Shown here: positions 25,921 to 37,520 of the stretch, piece after piece
Layout of the letters: every line of letters begins with the position of its first letter
How positions within the stretch are numbered: the stretch's first letter is position 1
DNA from: Magicicada septendecula
Taxonomy: Eukaryota > Arthropoda > Insecta > Hemiptera > Cicadidae
Assembly (NCBI GenBank): GCA_034769895.1
Contig: CM068372.1
Location: forward strand, 432,715,958 to 432,779,957
Direction: 5' to 3'
Length of the DNA: 64,000 nt
Notes under the pieces: model-generated
What the model saw: only the letters and a program-made list of their open reading frames with translations
Database searches by the model: none
What the model was told of the DNA's origin: nothing
Program-made: the position numbers and the translations under genes

Positions 25921-27486
25921 GCTCTACTTCGGAAGCTACAAGAATACTCACTTGGGAACAAAGAGTAGCACATACGTTAATTGGTGGGGGCATCATTATC
26001 CTCATCGTCTATCCAAGCAACAAAAATGTTTTGTAAATGTATTCTTTGTTTCCTTTAATAACCTATCGGAACTTACTTCCTGGGTATCCCTTGTACTACG
26101 GCTGACATGTCTGTCATACTTCCCTAAGTCTATAAAAAATGATAGGCTTTTATTTTAATGATACGTTGTTGTACTAGAAACGCAAATGATAAGTTACATG
26201 TATTTTAAAATTATACAATTATCTGGTAGAAACAAACAAGATAAAGCAAGTTTCACAGAGGTATTGCTCAACAGTTTCTGTGGCAGTACATTATAGAGAT
26301 ACAGAACTCACAACAGTACACTATATACTGTATTTTCAGCGGGATCACTAACATTGGGAGGCACAAGTGATCTTAACTTTACTTATTAGTCAAGACTCTA
26401 AGTGATGCATATAGCTTAAGGATATGGGATAATTACATTGGGTGTATTTTATAAAATAAGTTTAAAAACGATAAAGCTGTCTACATGTGTATTATGATTA
26501 ATTTCAATCTGATAGAATAGTATTAGTATTGGAACGTAGTGTGTGATTTGCTGCGACTGACGTAACAAAACGTATCGTACGTCGGATTTCTTACCTCGTT
26601 TACATTAGTGAAATATAACACTCAAGATTTCATTACTGAACGCAATTAACGTCTATTCCTTAACGACGAGGTGATCACTTGTAACTGCCACCAAGTTTTT
26701 CAGTGCCGATTTTGTAAGTTTTGCTGTTCTATACACACTGGGTCTCATTGTTCCCACTAGATACCTGATATTCCTTTCACCAAATAATGCAAACCTGCTG
26801 CCAATCTTTTTTTCCACGGAAATTGGTTATCGGCTCAAAAAAATTGAGGCGTTATCTATTATCGATTCGAGCCTATACCTCTATAAGGCAAGAATCTCAC
26901 TTTGTCTGAATCCTGGCAAACAATTTTAACAGCTATATAAATAGACATAATTAACACTGGTTGAGTTCATGTGACTATTAACAGAAAGAAAGGACACAAA
27001 ATAATGTGAAGAATGTACGCGAATAACCTAATAATGTTATAAGAAAACGTGATATCAAGCTTCTAATGCGCTAGGAGGGTCAATTAATGGACCAATAACA
27101 GTTTATTGAGCATATCAGTCAATAGTATTAACGTCCTAGGAAAAGAACAAAATATCCAAGCACACATCACTAAAACGTTGAATAACTCCGCCGTTTTGGT
27201 AACAAAACGCACGTAGTATTAATGTTTCAGCATTATGTTTATATAATTTAACATGTAAGCATTTGTACATAATCTGCCTTCATATTTTCTGCATACATAA
27301 ACTTTTTTACAAAGGAATGTGTAACTTGGTATAAACGACATTTGTTTTATGTATATTTTTACTACTTACTGAAATTTTAGGAATTTATTTGTTGCCTTTC
27401 TCATTTGTTGAGAAACAGTTAAACAATGCACCTGTAATATCTGTCCCTTTATGTCGTGCGTCATGACTGTTACACTTTCTTGGGTG
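25921..27486 (+). repeat. 1,566-bp tandem duplication, copy 2
   Basis: Head-to-tail second copy of 24355-25920. The base after the copy (G, 27487) equals the first base of the unit, giving 1 bp of microhomology at the junction. Near-identity means either a very recent event or an assembly artefact. Confidence 0.97.
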
Positions 27487-28194
27487 GAAATAAAGTTTAA
27501 TTTTAATTGAGCTTTTTCTGTATGTGCAACAGAATGTACTCATTACCACAAAGACGTAAACACAGACCGATTGTTCCTGAACGACTGGAAAGACCGTAAC
27601 CAATTGTTTCTTACAACTGCTACTAACAATTTTGTCCGCTGATATAATAACTTCGACCGTTACGTTATCGGCTTAATCTGTGCTAGATACAACAGACGTA
27701 GATTAAAATTGAAGTGGTACTTAAATTTCAATGTACATATAATTAACTTACATTTTATAATTTTTACAACTTTAAAATTATTAAATAATTCTACATAATA
27801 TTAAATAAATACATCTTTCATTTCGTACTTATATTTTGTTTTTGTCTCCATTAACAACGATGGAGAAAGAGGAGCGAGAGGAGTGACAGCCTTATTAGAA
27901 AACTTGGGTCTATCTGGCTCCGGATGGTAGCATCTAGTTATGCGGCCCCGGCCTAGTTTAACAAGTAACAAATTTTCAATGGTGTCGAAGGCGGAGGAGG
28001 AAAATTCCCAATGGCGGAGAGAGCGGAAAAGCCTAGGTAGAACTCCAAATGAAGGGCAGATCTGGAGGCTTGAAGGTGGCAACCCCTCCACCGAACTTCT
28101 CTGCAATCGCGTCGGTAACCCATTCAGGGACACTTAAGTACTGTCAATCTTTCAAACAGGAAAAGCCGGATCAGTAGCCGGATATTACAAGGTT
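27487..28194. other. Non-coding stretch
   Basis: A moderately GC-rich patch at 27850-28135 has open frames on both strands, none recognised. Confidence 0.5.
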
Positions 28195-28431
28195 ACATAG
28201 GAAAATGAGAAAGTTACGAATGAGAACATCCGTCATGAGTTACCTGTCCGATCAGTAAATAACATGGTGAGGGAATATCGATAAAAATGGTTTGATCACG
28301 TAGAACATATGGAGCCATCAAGGATACCACAGGTAAGTGTGAATTATATGCCTACATGTAGAAGAAGTCTGGGACGACCGATGAAAACTGGAGAGACCAG
28401 TTGTAACAACGGACTACATAATAGCATTTGA
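28195..28431 (+). pseudogene. LINE reverse transcriptase C-terminal fragment
   Basis: One frame, interrupted by a single TAA, reads TNENIRHELPVRSVNNMVRE, then KWFDHVEHMEPSRIPQVSV, NYMPTCRRSLGRPMKTG and ends at TGA 28429-28431. The pattern (R/K-W..HV..M...RIP, N-Y-P, GRRS.GRP) is that of the tail of insect non-LTR reverse transcriptases, similar in type to the 10832-11378 element but not the same family. The catalytic domain is absent. A long (GAA)n run begins 14 bp after the stop, as expected for a LINE 3' end. Confidence 0.75.
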
Positions 28432-28444
28432 GCATTACATTGCA

Positions 28445-28528
28445 AAGAAGAAGAAGAAGAAGAAGAAGAAGAAGAAGAAGAAGAAGAAGAAGAAGAAGAA
28501 GAAGAAGAAGAAGAAGAAGAAGAAGAAG

Positions 28529-28558
<30 letters not shown>
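28445..28558. repeat. (GAA)n microsatellite
   Basis: About 38 uninterrupted AAG units next to a LINE 3' end. Poly-Arg and poly-Leu frames through it are artefacts. Confidence 0.97.
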
Positions 28559-28559
<1 letters not shown>

Positions 28560-30257
28560 GCATTATCTTGTTTTCTCTTTGTTGTAGTCATTATTAAATG
28601 CGGACATTTTTTAAAACAGAAGATTTTAGTCCTTCCTTCCATTGAAAAAACGGTTTTCCTATCGTTATCATTATGATTACAAGATAATTATAATTCTTTT
28701 ACATAGTACATACTTTTCATTACTGTAAGTTACAAGCGAACGTAATAGCTTCTTTGTACATTACAAATTTAAATTGTAATTTATGTGTTATGTGCTAGCA
28801 GTGGTCTATTAGCAAATAACCACCTGTTTTCGTCCCTGATTCGGTTTTAAGTTCTTTCTGTGTAATCATATTTGAAGTAGACTGTAAGTTGTTGAATTTC
28901 AATAGAGACTCAAACTTACCAATACATTTATTTCAAGCGGAATTCTGTGTTCGTTTGATATTGATAGGTTAGTCTGATAATTGAGAGGTCATTTTACCAA
29001 ATCTTTCAATTAAAGTATGTGGTAGACACATACACGCTGCTATAGATCAGAATATAAAAAAATATTCTGTATTGTATATTTCTAGTCTTTCCTCGCTTCA
29101 AACTGAATTCAAGTAAGGAATTTAATTTTGGTGCAAATAATATCATTTGAGATGATGTGATTGTATTCTTTCATTGTACCATAATAAACAGTTACGAATC
29201 TGGTGTTAGTAATTTTCTTGTAAGCATTGGCGGAATTTAAAACGTTTTTTGACAAACAATTCTTCCAACAGCGGATGAAGACAGTGTACAGAATTGAGCA
29301 ATGCTTACTGTGTGAAGATCTTCATTATGAATAGGTATTCCTTTCTAAAAGGTTGTCTTACTTATAAAAGACACATAAGTATGAATATATACAAATATAA
29401 AAACAAATATACATAACCCAAAATCTGTTATACATTCATAAACTTGTTTATTTAAATATTCTTATTACCTGAAAACGGCTAAGTATTAGTTTAGTGCAGT
29501 CAGACCAATTGCGATATTATTCGTTATAATTAAGCGTGAAAGGTGTAGGTAGGAAAAATCAAGATGAAATAATAATAAATATTATACAATGAGAAAGAAC
29601 CTGGTCACTACCATTACAACTTTTTCATACTTTTTATTTACATTAACTAATATCTCACCGTTTGCATGATCTAACAGTGTCACAATAATTGTTTGCTTCC
29701 TTTATTTACAATCTTTCATTTATTTATATATGGTAACTAACTACGATCATAAAAGACAATTAATACGGTGTAAAGCTATTTTAATGAAAACAATTAAATA
29801 AAGTTTGGCCTGCAAGATTAATTTTGCGATCTAATATGACTAACATCAAGGCTTTCATAGAAAGGTGTCAAGGGGAATACTGTCCTTCCTCAATTTTGCA
29901 GGGACGTTTAGGAGTATTATATAGAGTTTTGCGGGGATGTGTTATTGGGCGAAAACTGTAAAACATATAGGCCTACGGTGTCAAATACGTTGCGTGTGTG
30001 TGTTTGTGTGTTTACATGAGACACATACATAGAATTACCAGAGAGTCGATTGGCTTGGCTACACAAGTGGGTAGATGAGTTTGTAGTTACTGGATCTTGA
30101 GCCGAATCCACAGAACAGACTGAGGAGTGGCCATCATGCATAGCAGTGACGTAACGTCAATGAAAGCGTCGGAAGTGCTGCTTCTCTTTTTAAAGAAATG
30201 TACAGGCATTGCACAAATGCAATGCACAGAGAAGGGCATTGAAAATGCTTGAATAAA

Positions 30258-30297
<40 letters not shown>

Positions 30298-32021
30298 GTT
30301 CATTCACCAATCAATGAATTCATTCTTCATTTACCAATGTACAGATTATAAGTTAAATGTAGTCGCATTCATAAGCGAAGTTTTATATGTGTACTACGTT
30401 ATTGACAACAAAGAAGCAGTTTCTATGGAAACTCACCGCTTCCGATTTTCGATAACACACCAGCGATCACGCGCAAATGTGCGACACGTCCTTATAAACA
30501 TTTTCAATGTTAAAATCCTGTATTAAAAATAATTTAAGTAATATGTTATTCATTTTTCAGATAGGGAATGATGCGCTGAGGAATCAGATATGACAAATCG
30601 GAACGTAGGTTTGTATAAGTTGGGGCGACTGAGTGTAAAGCTGCACTCAGCACATGCATGAATCGTTGTAATGTATAGTTAATGCTGTCTGCAGTGCCAT
30701 TCTGTATTGCATCCTTAAATTGTGTTGCGTTTCGTTCTTATCTGCGTATAGAATACATTTTTATTTAATTTATAAAATTACAGTTTGCAAATTTGTGTGT
30801 AATTTGAAGTTTTAGTATGGAAGTTAAACACTGTAGTAACAGTTACTACAACTAACGTTTAGGATCAAATTTAAAACAGTAACAGCTTTGTAATTCAACA
30901 GCAGTGGAAGCGACCTTTCCGGCTCTTCTCTAGTCTGTTTACTTACTTACCACTGCAGGAACTGAAGGGTATTGCAATATTCGTGGCTGAAACACTCTTT
31001 GTATGGAAAGAAACGTAATTAATTTCTTTACAAGAAAAAATTCAAAGGACTATGACGTATTAAAATCTAGCAATGTGAAAAGATATTATCTTCCTAGCCG
31101 AAGACGTAAAGAGAACATACTAAACAATTTTTTATTGAAGTCTATCATGGGTCGATTGGGAGTGCTCAGAAGAGATTCTCTTAGCTGTTCAAAGAGCAGA
31201 GGCAAAATCAGTAGTATAGACCTCTTTAGTGACCGGATTACAAAGATAAAATTAGAGGTTTTTCAAATTTTCTAAAATTCGTAGACAATCAGAGACTTAT
31301 TCCTTTGTCTGTGGGGCCTACCCACAGAAGTCTGAAAGGAATCATTTAGAATACTGCACCATAAGCAGCAGACCTAGATTCATTTTCTTGATGATCAACA
31401 CTATGTTTTTTCAGCGAAATGTGGAAGCAAACACGTAACTATATAAGTGTGTGTAGTAATTAGTATAAAATACAACTATTTTTGTATCTGGAGTTGAAAT
31501 ACGAACTTTAAATTTTACGCTTTTCTATGTAAATTAAAATTTACATTATTATTTCCGTGTACCTTATAATTATCGTTCACGTTGAGAGTTTATTTATATT
31601 CAGACTACATAGAAATAAGTTTCATGTAAACTTGGTGTGTTTTGTAGACAGACAGTCTAAACATAAAGGGTATAAAATAAAAAAATTAATCATTTACTCA
31701 GCCAACAACAAGTGATAATCCAATAAAATATTCTACTACATTGAAAGTCTCTTTCATTTGCTAACATGTAGTAACATGGTTTAAGTAAACTTTCAAAATG
31801 GTGAGTAGACATTTGCGAGCTTTGAGTTAGCGTTTCATAAATTAAAATACTTGCGATTTCTTTCGTTGACGTCTATACCGGGCTTACAGTCAAATGAATC
31901 GTAATGTCAGCTAAATACACAGTTTTCTTGAATTTTTAATATGTGTATGTATTCGTTTATTTTTTAGTGAATAGAAAGGAGACTGCTCACACATATAAAA
32001 TACATAGCCTGCATGTGTGTG

Positions 32022-32057
<36 letters not shown>

Positions 32058-32090
32058 AGAGAGAGATAGAGACAGAGACATAGACAGAGA

Positions 32091-32153
<63 letters not shown>

Positions 32154-33229
32154 GAGTTGGAGAAAGAGGCAGAGAACGCTACCGACTCTCAGTAATGAAG
32201 TGTGTAGCCGTAGTCAACATCAGACTAACAACATAGTATTAAATATTAAATAATAATAAACATAATATTAATAGAGGGCACTATTATTTTTATAATTTAA
32301 TAATCTATTTCCATTTATTTGTTGAAACCAAAGTTGAGAAATCTCAAAACGATTAATATTTAACTTAATTAAACCTTATGCTTTACAAATTTTAAATCTT
32401 CTACTTTAGCAAATAATACAATTTAAGTCCAATAAGTAGAGTTGAAAATTGTTTCTCTTGAAAACTAAATTTTACAACCCTCTAGTGATAAAGGTAGTTC
32501 CGTAAGTAAAAAACATATTTTTGAAGAAAAGTAGTTTTGCTGCACTATTTAGGTTTTTGTTTAGGTTATATATTTCGGAAATGTAAAAACTAATCCTAAA
32601 AAAAAACTTTTCTATCTCTTTACCAAATTATAAATGTTACGACTACAAATTAATGTATTTGTACACTTCCACCATTGCCTTATAACTTTAAAAATATTAG
32701 GGTTTGAACTTTGTAAAGCGTAGGAATATCTCGAATGACATCAAGGAACAGCGCTCAAACTTAGTTGTAAAATGCTTTGTTGTATCCCAAATGCATTACG
32801 TAAACATAACACAGAAGTACTCGTATATAACAATTGGTATACGTTTTATTATTATAAAAATGACAGTAAAATTAACAGAATGGAATGTAAGAAACCCTGT
32901 TTTTCAAGCATGGCTCGCTATGAAAAATATGATAAATTTTAACATGGGTAAAGACAACGAATCCTCGTATATATTTAATAAATCAATGGTTTTCATAAAA
33001 CGTGTAATAGAGAATTTTAGTTTTTTCTGTATACGTGGGTGATACAGCTGCTAAATTTTTCCGCAGCAAGATAGAATGGTACATGAAACAACTTAGTGTA
33101 ACAATATTTACTCCAAGGCCAATATAAACAATTTTTGTTAATATATTTTTCTAAATTCTATAAAAAAACTATTAGTCTACAAAATTTGTTGAAAAGTGCT
33201 GATAAATACCCGGATAGTGCTTTTAAATC
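28559..33229. other. Non-coding AT-rich stretch
   Basis: Contains (TA)n at about 30261-30292 and a GA/CAGA tract at 32023-32153. A 90-codon frame at 31003-31275 follows a pyrimidine-rich tract and a CTGCAG, but its protein is not recognised. Nothing else identified. Confidence 0.5.
32023..32153. repeat. (GA)n and (CAGA)n compound microsatellite
   Basis: GA run with scattered substitutions to 32128, then a CAGA run to about 32153. Confidence 0.95.
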
Positions 33230-34621
33230 ATTTTATCTACACCCGTAACGTACTAGCGTGTTATCCCACTCAGTTCATTATTGCACTGGTTTTTTTATCC
33301 CACTCGTTTATATTTTAAAATTTATTAAAACATAACACAAAATACAACATAATATTACAATCTAAACATGTTGTCTACTTATTGTAGATATTATTAACAC
33401 AGTCTTTAGAGTTATTTAAGTAAATTCCTGCTGTAGAAGAAGATTGGAACTTTTTCGTCACTAAGTTAAATGTTTGATCGTCAGAAGTAGTTGCAAGCTC
33501 CTTGCCTTATTGTCGATATCAGCAATGCCTAAAATGTGTGAAGCTATTTTCTTCTTATTTTCGACAGAAGCTTCAATATATCCCTCGGCAACAGTATTAG
33601 AACGCCAGCCACCATGGCGTTTTACAGTTAAGAGATCTGCTCCCGAGTCAGCCAACAGTGACGAAGATGACCTTCTAAAACAATGTCCTGTATATTCCTT
33701 ATGATGATCCAGCTTCAAAAATAAAGCGACTTGTTGTGGCAAGTATCCAAAAGTATTGATTCCCAAAGGCTGTCTATTACATTTGCCCTGTATGTACAGG
33801 AGGAAAAATCGGTCATGAACAACACCACTCGGACGAAGCGTAATATAAACTCAAACCAGTTTTACCATATCAATTCCATCAATGTTTCCCACTGTCACGT
33901 AAAATTCTCTACCTATTTTAGTTTTAGTGTCTGACAGCATAAAGCGAAAACAATTTCCTTCATCATTTACATTGCTCAGAAGTAAATATGTAAGTTCCTC
34001 TCATCTACACGTCCCAGCTAGTCCCACAATTAAAGCAACTTTCATAAAAAGGAATTGTTTATCAGCAGCTTCATTAAAAAATCTTGCAACATCACTTTTC
34101 TTCAATATTTTTGACTTTTTTGGTTTATAACCTTCAGAGGTACGTTTCATAAATGCAATCAAATTCGTGTACTTAATGATGTCCACATTCTTCTTTATAG
34201 AAAGCATAGTACGTATCATGGAATAATAAGCCCATATAGATGAAGGTTTACAAACTTTAGATAACTTACTGAAATATGCTAGAATTACCTTTTCATTCGC
34301 ATTGTTTATAATCTTCTTCTCTGTGCACCATTTTTCATATCTTCCATATGGAATTTCATATTTTGATCTCGACTTCTCTGGTATTAAGTTGATATGGTTT
34401 TTAAAGCTTCCTCTTCAATATCTGAAGACAAACTTTCAGATTCACTCATTTGAAACAACTTACAAATTACTAATTTGCAGCAAAAACAAACTATTTTTAA
34501 TCATAACAACGTGGTTGCTATGGGAACGTATACGTCACAATACACTATTTCAACTGCTACGTATATAGCTTACATTTTCTGATTCTCACATTTTTTATTT
34601 TTCAGTGGGTGTAGATAAAAT
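33230..34621 (-). mobile_element. Crypton-like element with short flanking inverted repeats
   Basis: A tyrosine-recombinase gene (33461-34449) lies between ATTTTATCTACACCC at 33230-33244 and its exact reverse complement at 34607-34621. Additional TTATCCCACT motifs occur at 33261, 33295 and 34731. Cryptons move with a tyrosine recombinase and usually lack terminal inverted repeats, so the 15-bp inverted pair is either part of a larger structured end or coincidental. True ends and target duplication were not established. Confidence 0.6.
33461..34449 (-). pseudogene. Tyrosine recombinase, Crypton-like, lightly damaged
   Basis: From the ATG at 34447-34449 the frame gives an acidic start (MSESESLSSDIEEE), a frame change near 34400, then KSRSKYEIPYGRYEKWC and NANEKVILAYFSKLSK, a core-binding-like region, KPSSIWAYYSMIRTML, YKPKKSKILKKSDVARFF and MKVALIVGLAGTCR. 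An in-frame TGA sits just before EEL, where related proteins have arginine. It continues to YTGHCFRRSSSSLLADSGAD (HxxR motif), LTVKRHGGWRSNTVAEGYIE (second His and the nucleophile Tyr) and stops at 33461. A second TGA lies near 33855. About 330 codons with one frame change and two TGAs. The enzyme would cut and rejoin DNA for mobility. Crypton is favoured over DIRS because no reverse transcriptase was seen nearby. Confidence 0.82.
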
Positions 34622-34635
34622 ATTGTACGACCCAC

Positions 34636-34741
34636 GAGTGATAACCCATTATTAATATACTTGTGCGATTAGACGACTCGTGATACGCACTCGTCGTCCA
34701 AACTTTCACACGCGTATATTAATAATGCTGTTATCCCACTT
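34636..34741. repeat. Imperfect palindrome beside the Crypton-like element
   Basis: ATTATTAATATAC at 34648-34660 is exactly complementary to GTATATTAATAAT at 34714-34726. The arms extend outward imperfectly (AGTGATAAC with GTTATCCCACT). Inside, GACGA and TCGTC form a further nested pairing. A large cruciform or hairpin is possible. Confidence 0.85.
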
Positions 34742-37128
34742 GTATAGAAAATACCTATTAATTTATTAATAAGCCTATTTCAAGATAGAAAGTGTATCAA
34801 GATAAAAATAAATGTAGACTAGACGAATATAACTGGTTATTATAAATGCTTATACTGAAACAGGTTTTGCATTACCTAAACGGAAAATCTGGTAATACAA
34901 ATTTAAGTCACGTAAAACAATTTTGAATTATTTCAGTATGAAGCGTTTGGTGGACAGGGAAACTTGCTATCAATATGTAAACTGTAGGGATATTAAAAAT
35001 ATCACCCTTAAAGTTAGTAAAAATTTTTGTTCAGCTAGAGGAATTTACATACAGCTTTGTGGCGAATAGATTTTTACTGAGTTAGAAACTTCAAGAGGTC
35101 TTTTCACTCAAAATTTGTGCTAAGTGATGCAGCAGTAAGCGATAAGTCTTGTCAACTGTGTTATTTAAAATGTATAGTCTTTTTTCCTTCACACACGATT
35201 TAAAAATATGCGTGCTTATACCGCTTGAATTCTATATACTTGTAACTCAAAACTAAAATTTGTAGTTAATATATGTAAAAGTTAATGTAATTACAAATTC
35301 AATTCACGACGCTTCACATACATTCCTTACGACAGAAAGGATATGAAGAATTTATAATAATGCCTATTTCCTCAGTGTATAACATTTTATTTTTTTAGAA
35401 AAATACTAAAATTCTACTTGTTAAGAATAGGTAATTATTACTTAACCTTAATAATAAGGTTAAGAATAGTTGTACTGATATATTTAGAAAAGAAGAATTC
35501 GTATGTTAAATTATCTGAGTGTAAATAATTTTATTATGTTAAAGAGTAACAGAACCACTCTGTTGAAATCAAAGTCGTCTTTTTCGCAATGAAAACTTAT
35601 CAATTAAATGTCCATTACGAGGTAGAAATATACAGTATGTGTGCAAGTAGTGTTCCCTTGTAACATATAAAGAAATTATTTGCCCTAGACGACCGTAAGC
35701 TCTAACTAATCCGTTTGATGCTATAGATTCTTGAAGCTGATAATTTATAATCGATTAAAGCTATTTAGATTTTTAAACGACATTTGTTTTCATAATACGA
35801 CTATTTTTATGTGTATGTGTGTGTATGTGGTGTGTGTTGTGTGTGTTCGTGTACGTGTTTGAGTCCTAACTGTAAAGTAAAGGTTGATGTTCAGAAATTA
35901 ATTTTTCTCTCAACGTGAAATAAAGACAACTATCAAAACATGTGTCTGCAGAGGAGAGAGTGGTTATTTAAATGATTCCAAGAGGAATTTAATTTATATT
36001 CGTCTGTTGGATCACGGCAAATAATACTGTAGAGCCAGCAGTATGTGCTTCTCTCTCTGTATATGAACTTCCTGCATATGTTATTTGTTTTACACTTCGT
36101 CATTCAGTTTCACAACTATATTTAAATAAGTTCTAACAGTGTTTTACAATTTATTGATGCGTACAGCAATGTTAAATGCGCCTTTAGTATTGCTCCCTGT
36201 GTGTTCCTGTAGAACAACGCCATTTTGAAATTCTGTTAATTTCCATGCAATGTTATGTTTTTATCCAGGCTTAATTACTGTAGTCAGCCCCACTGACTAC
36301 TGACTAACTGAGCTGCCAAATATATACTTTCTGTTAAAAAAATTGTAGAGGTAACATTCTCTCCTAACAAGCTCAAAAAGCAGAGACAATATTTTTTCTC
36401 TTCAGTCTATAGTACGAGTAGTGTCAATCACAAGTCATTTACATAAGTAATTGACGTCTACAGACAGGTGTTGCGAATGAATTACTAAATAGTATCACTG
36501 ATGTTGTAGCATTCTTGGCTCTGTTGCCGGTAGAAGCTTATTGTCACATAGTGTTTCCTAATTTGTTTGCGTGCATAATAAGATCACATATGAATTTTAA
36601 TGTGCTGTTTTGCATACACCAGAACACCTCATTGTTGTACTGTATAGTACATTACTTTTTATGTATCTTCCCACAATGGCTGGCGTGCGCGGCCCCTCAG
36701 TTTACATTATAAACACGCTGCCAGATGATAGACTTACTAACATTGCCCTCTTTGAGACGGAGATAGATGGAAAAATATACATTACAATAAACTGAGCGTA
36801 AACTTGTACAAGTACCATTTCATGTATTCACAAGTCAAAAATAATCAACTTACGAAATTAAGTATATCCAAATTAGGCCCAATAACGTATAAAGTCACTA
36901 AAGAGCACATGTAGAATCACATGTAAGGTACATATTATTAGTAGTTCTGAATTTTATCATCCTGTAATTAAACTCTCACTGTACAATTCTAATTGTTTTA
37001 ATCATAACTGTTTCTCACAGTTCTGAGTTAGCAAAATCACCAGTGCATGAAACAATTATCAGTTCAGTATCGCTTATGGCGAAACGTAACATTGAATATG
37101 TAACAAATTAAAATTTTGAAAAGAATTA
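34742..37128. other. Non-coding AT-rich stretch
   Basis: Only a GT-rich imperfect tract at about 35811-35863 stands out. No gene recognised. Confidence 0.5.
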
Positions 37129-37520
37129 GTGAGAGCAAATGGATCTTGGAAATTTCTAACGAACTGTGGATTGCTTCGAATTAAAAAAGGAGCTGTAATA
37201 AAACGGTTCCTAAAAAGGCGGTTGGCTCATCATGTAATAACTGTTAATGACTGGTTAACAACAAAAGAAATATTATTAGCCTGCAAATCAATACAAGCAA
37301 TGACTAAAAGAAAGACGGCATTAAGGATGGTTGTACAACGTAGAGAATAGTGATGAAACGCTGAAGAAAGGTATGTGTGAGAGCCGACTAGAGGAAAACT
37401 TATCTGGGACTATGAATCGAATAGAGAAAAAGAATGACACCAAGTTGTTATGGTTGATGTGCACGCTTAGTCAAGTTAAATAATTTGATGTAATAAAAGA
37501 ACGGTGTCAAAACACGCCTT
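37129..37520 (+). pseudogene. Old LINE-like C-terminal remnant, copy 1
   Basis: The frame starting near 37129 reads GSWKFLTNCGLLRIKKGAV, then IKRFLKRRLAHHV, resembling the W(R/K).LTN.EL...IV.FIK..RL.W.GHV segment at the end of insect non-LTR reverse transcriptases. At DNA level this part and the 3' part (ATGTGCACGCTT, then GTAATAAAAGAACGG) match, with many changes, 60385-60950. The similarity is weak and interrupted, so the call rests mostly on the paired copy. It could also be a short repeat derived from a LINE end. Confidence 0.45.

Noticed and set aside
28428-28676. 82-residue poly-Arg frame and opposite poly-Leu frame
   Set aside because: They are translations of the (GAA)n microsatellite.
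31003-31275. 90-residue frame beginning MERNVINFFTRKN, after a possible splice acceptor
   Set aside because: No recognisable domain, no partner exon, and frames of this length occur by chance in this window.
32704-33042. 112-residue frame
   Set aside because: AT-driven composition, no motif, no homologous repeat in the window.
36510-36800. Overlapping frames of 61-65 residues
   Set aside because: No domain recognised and no splice or promoter context.
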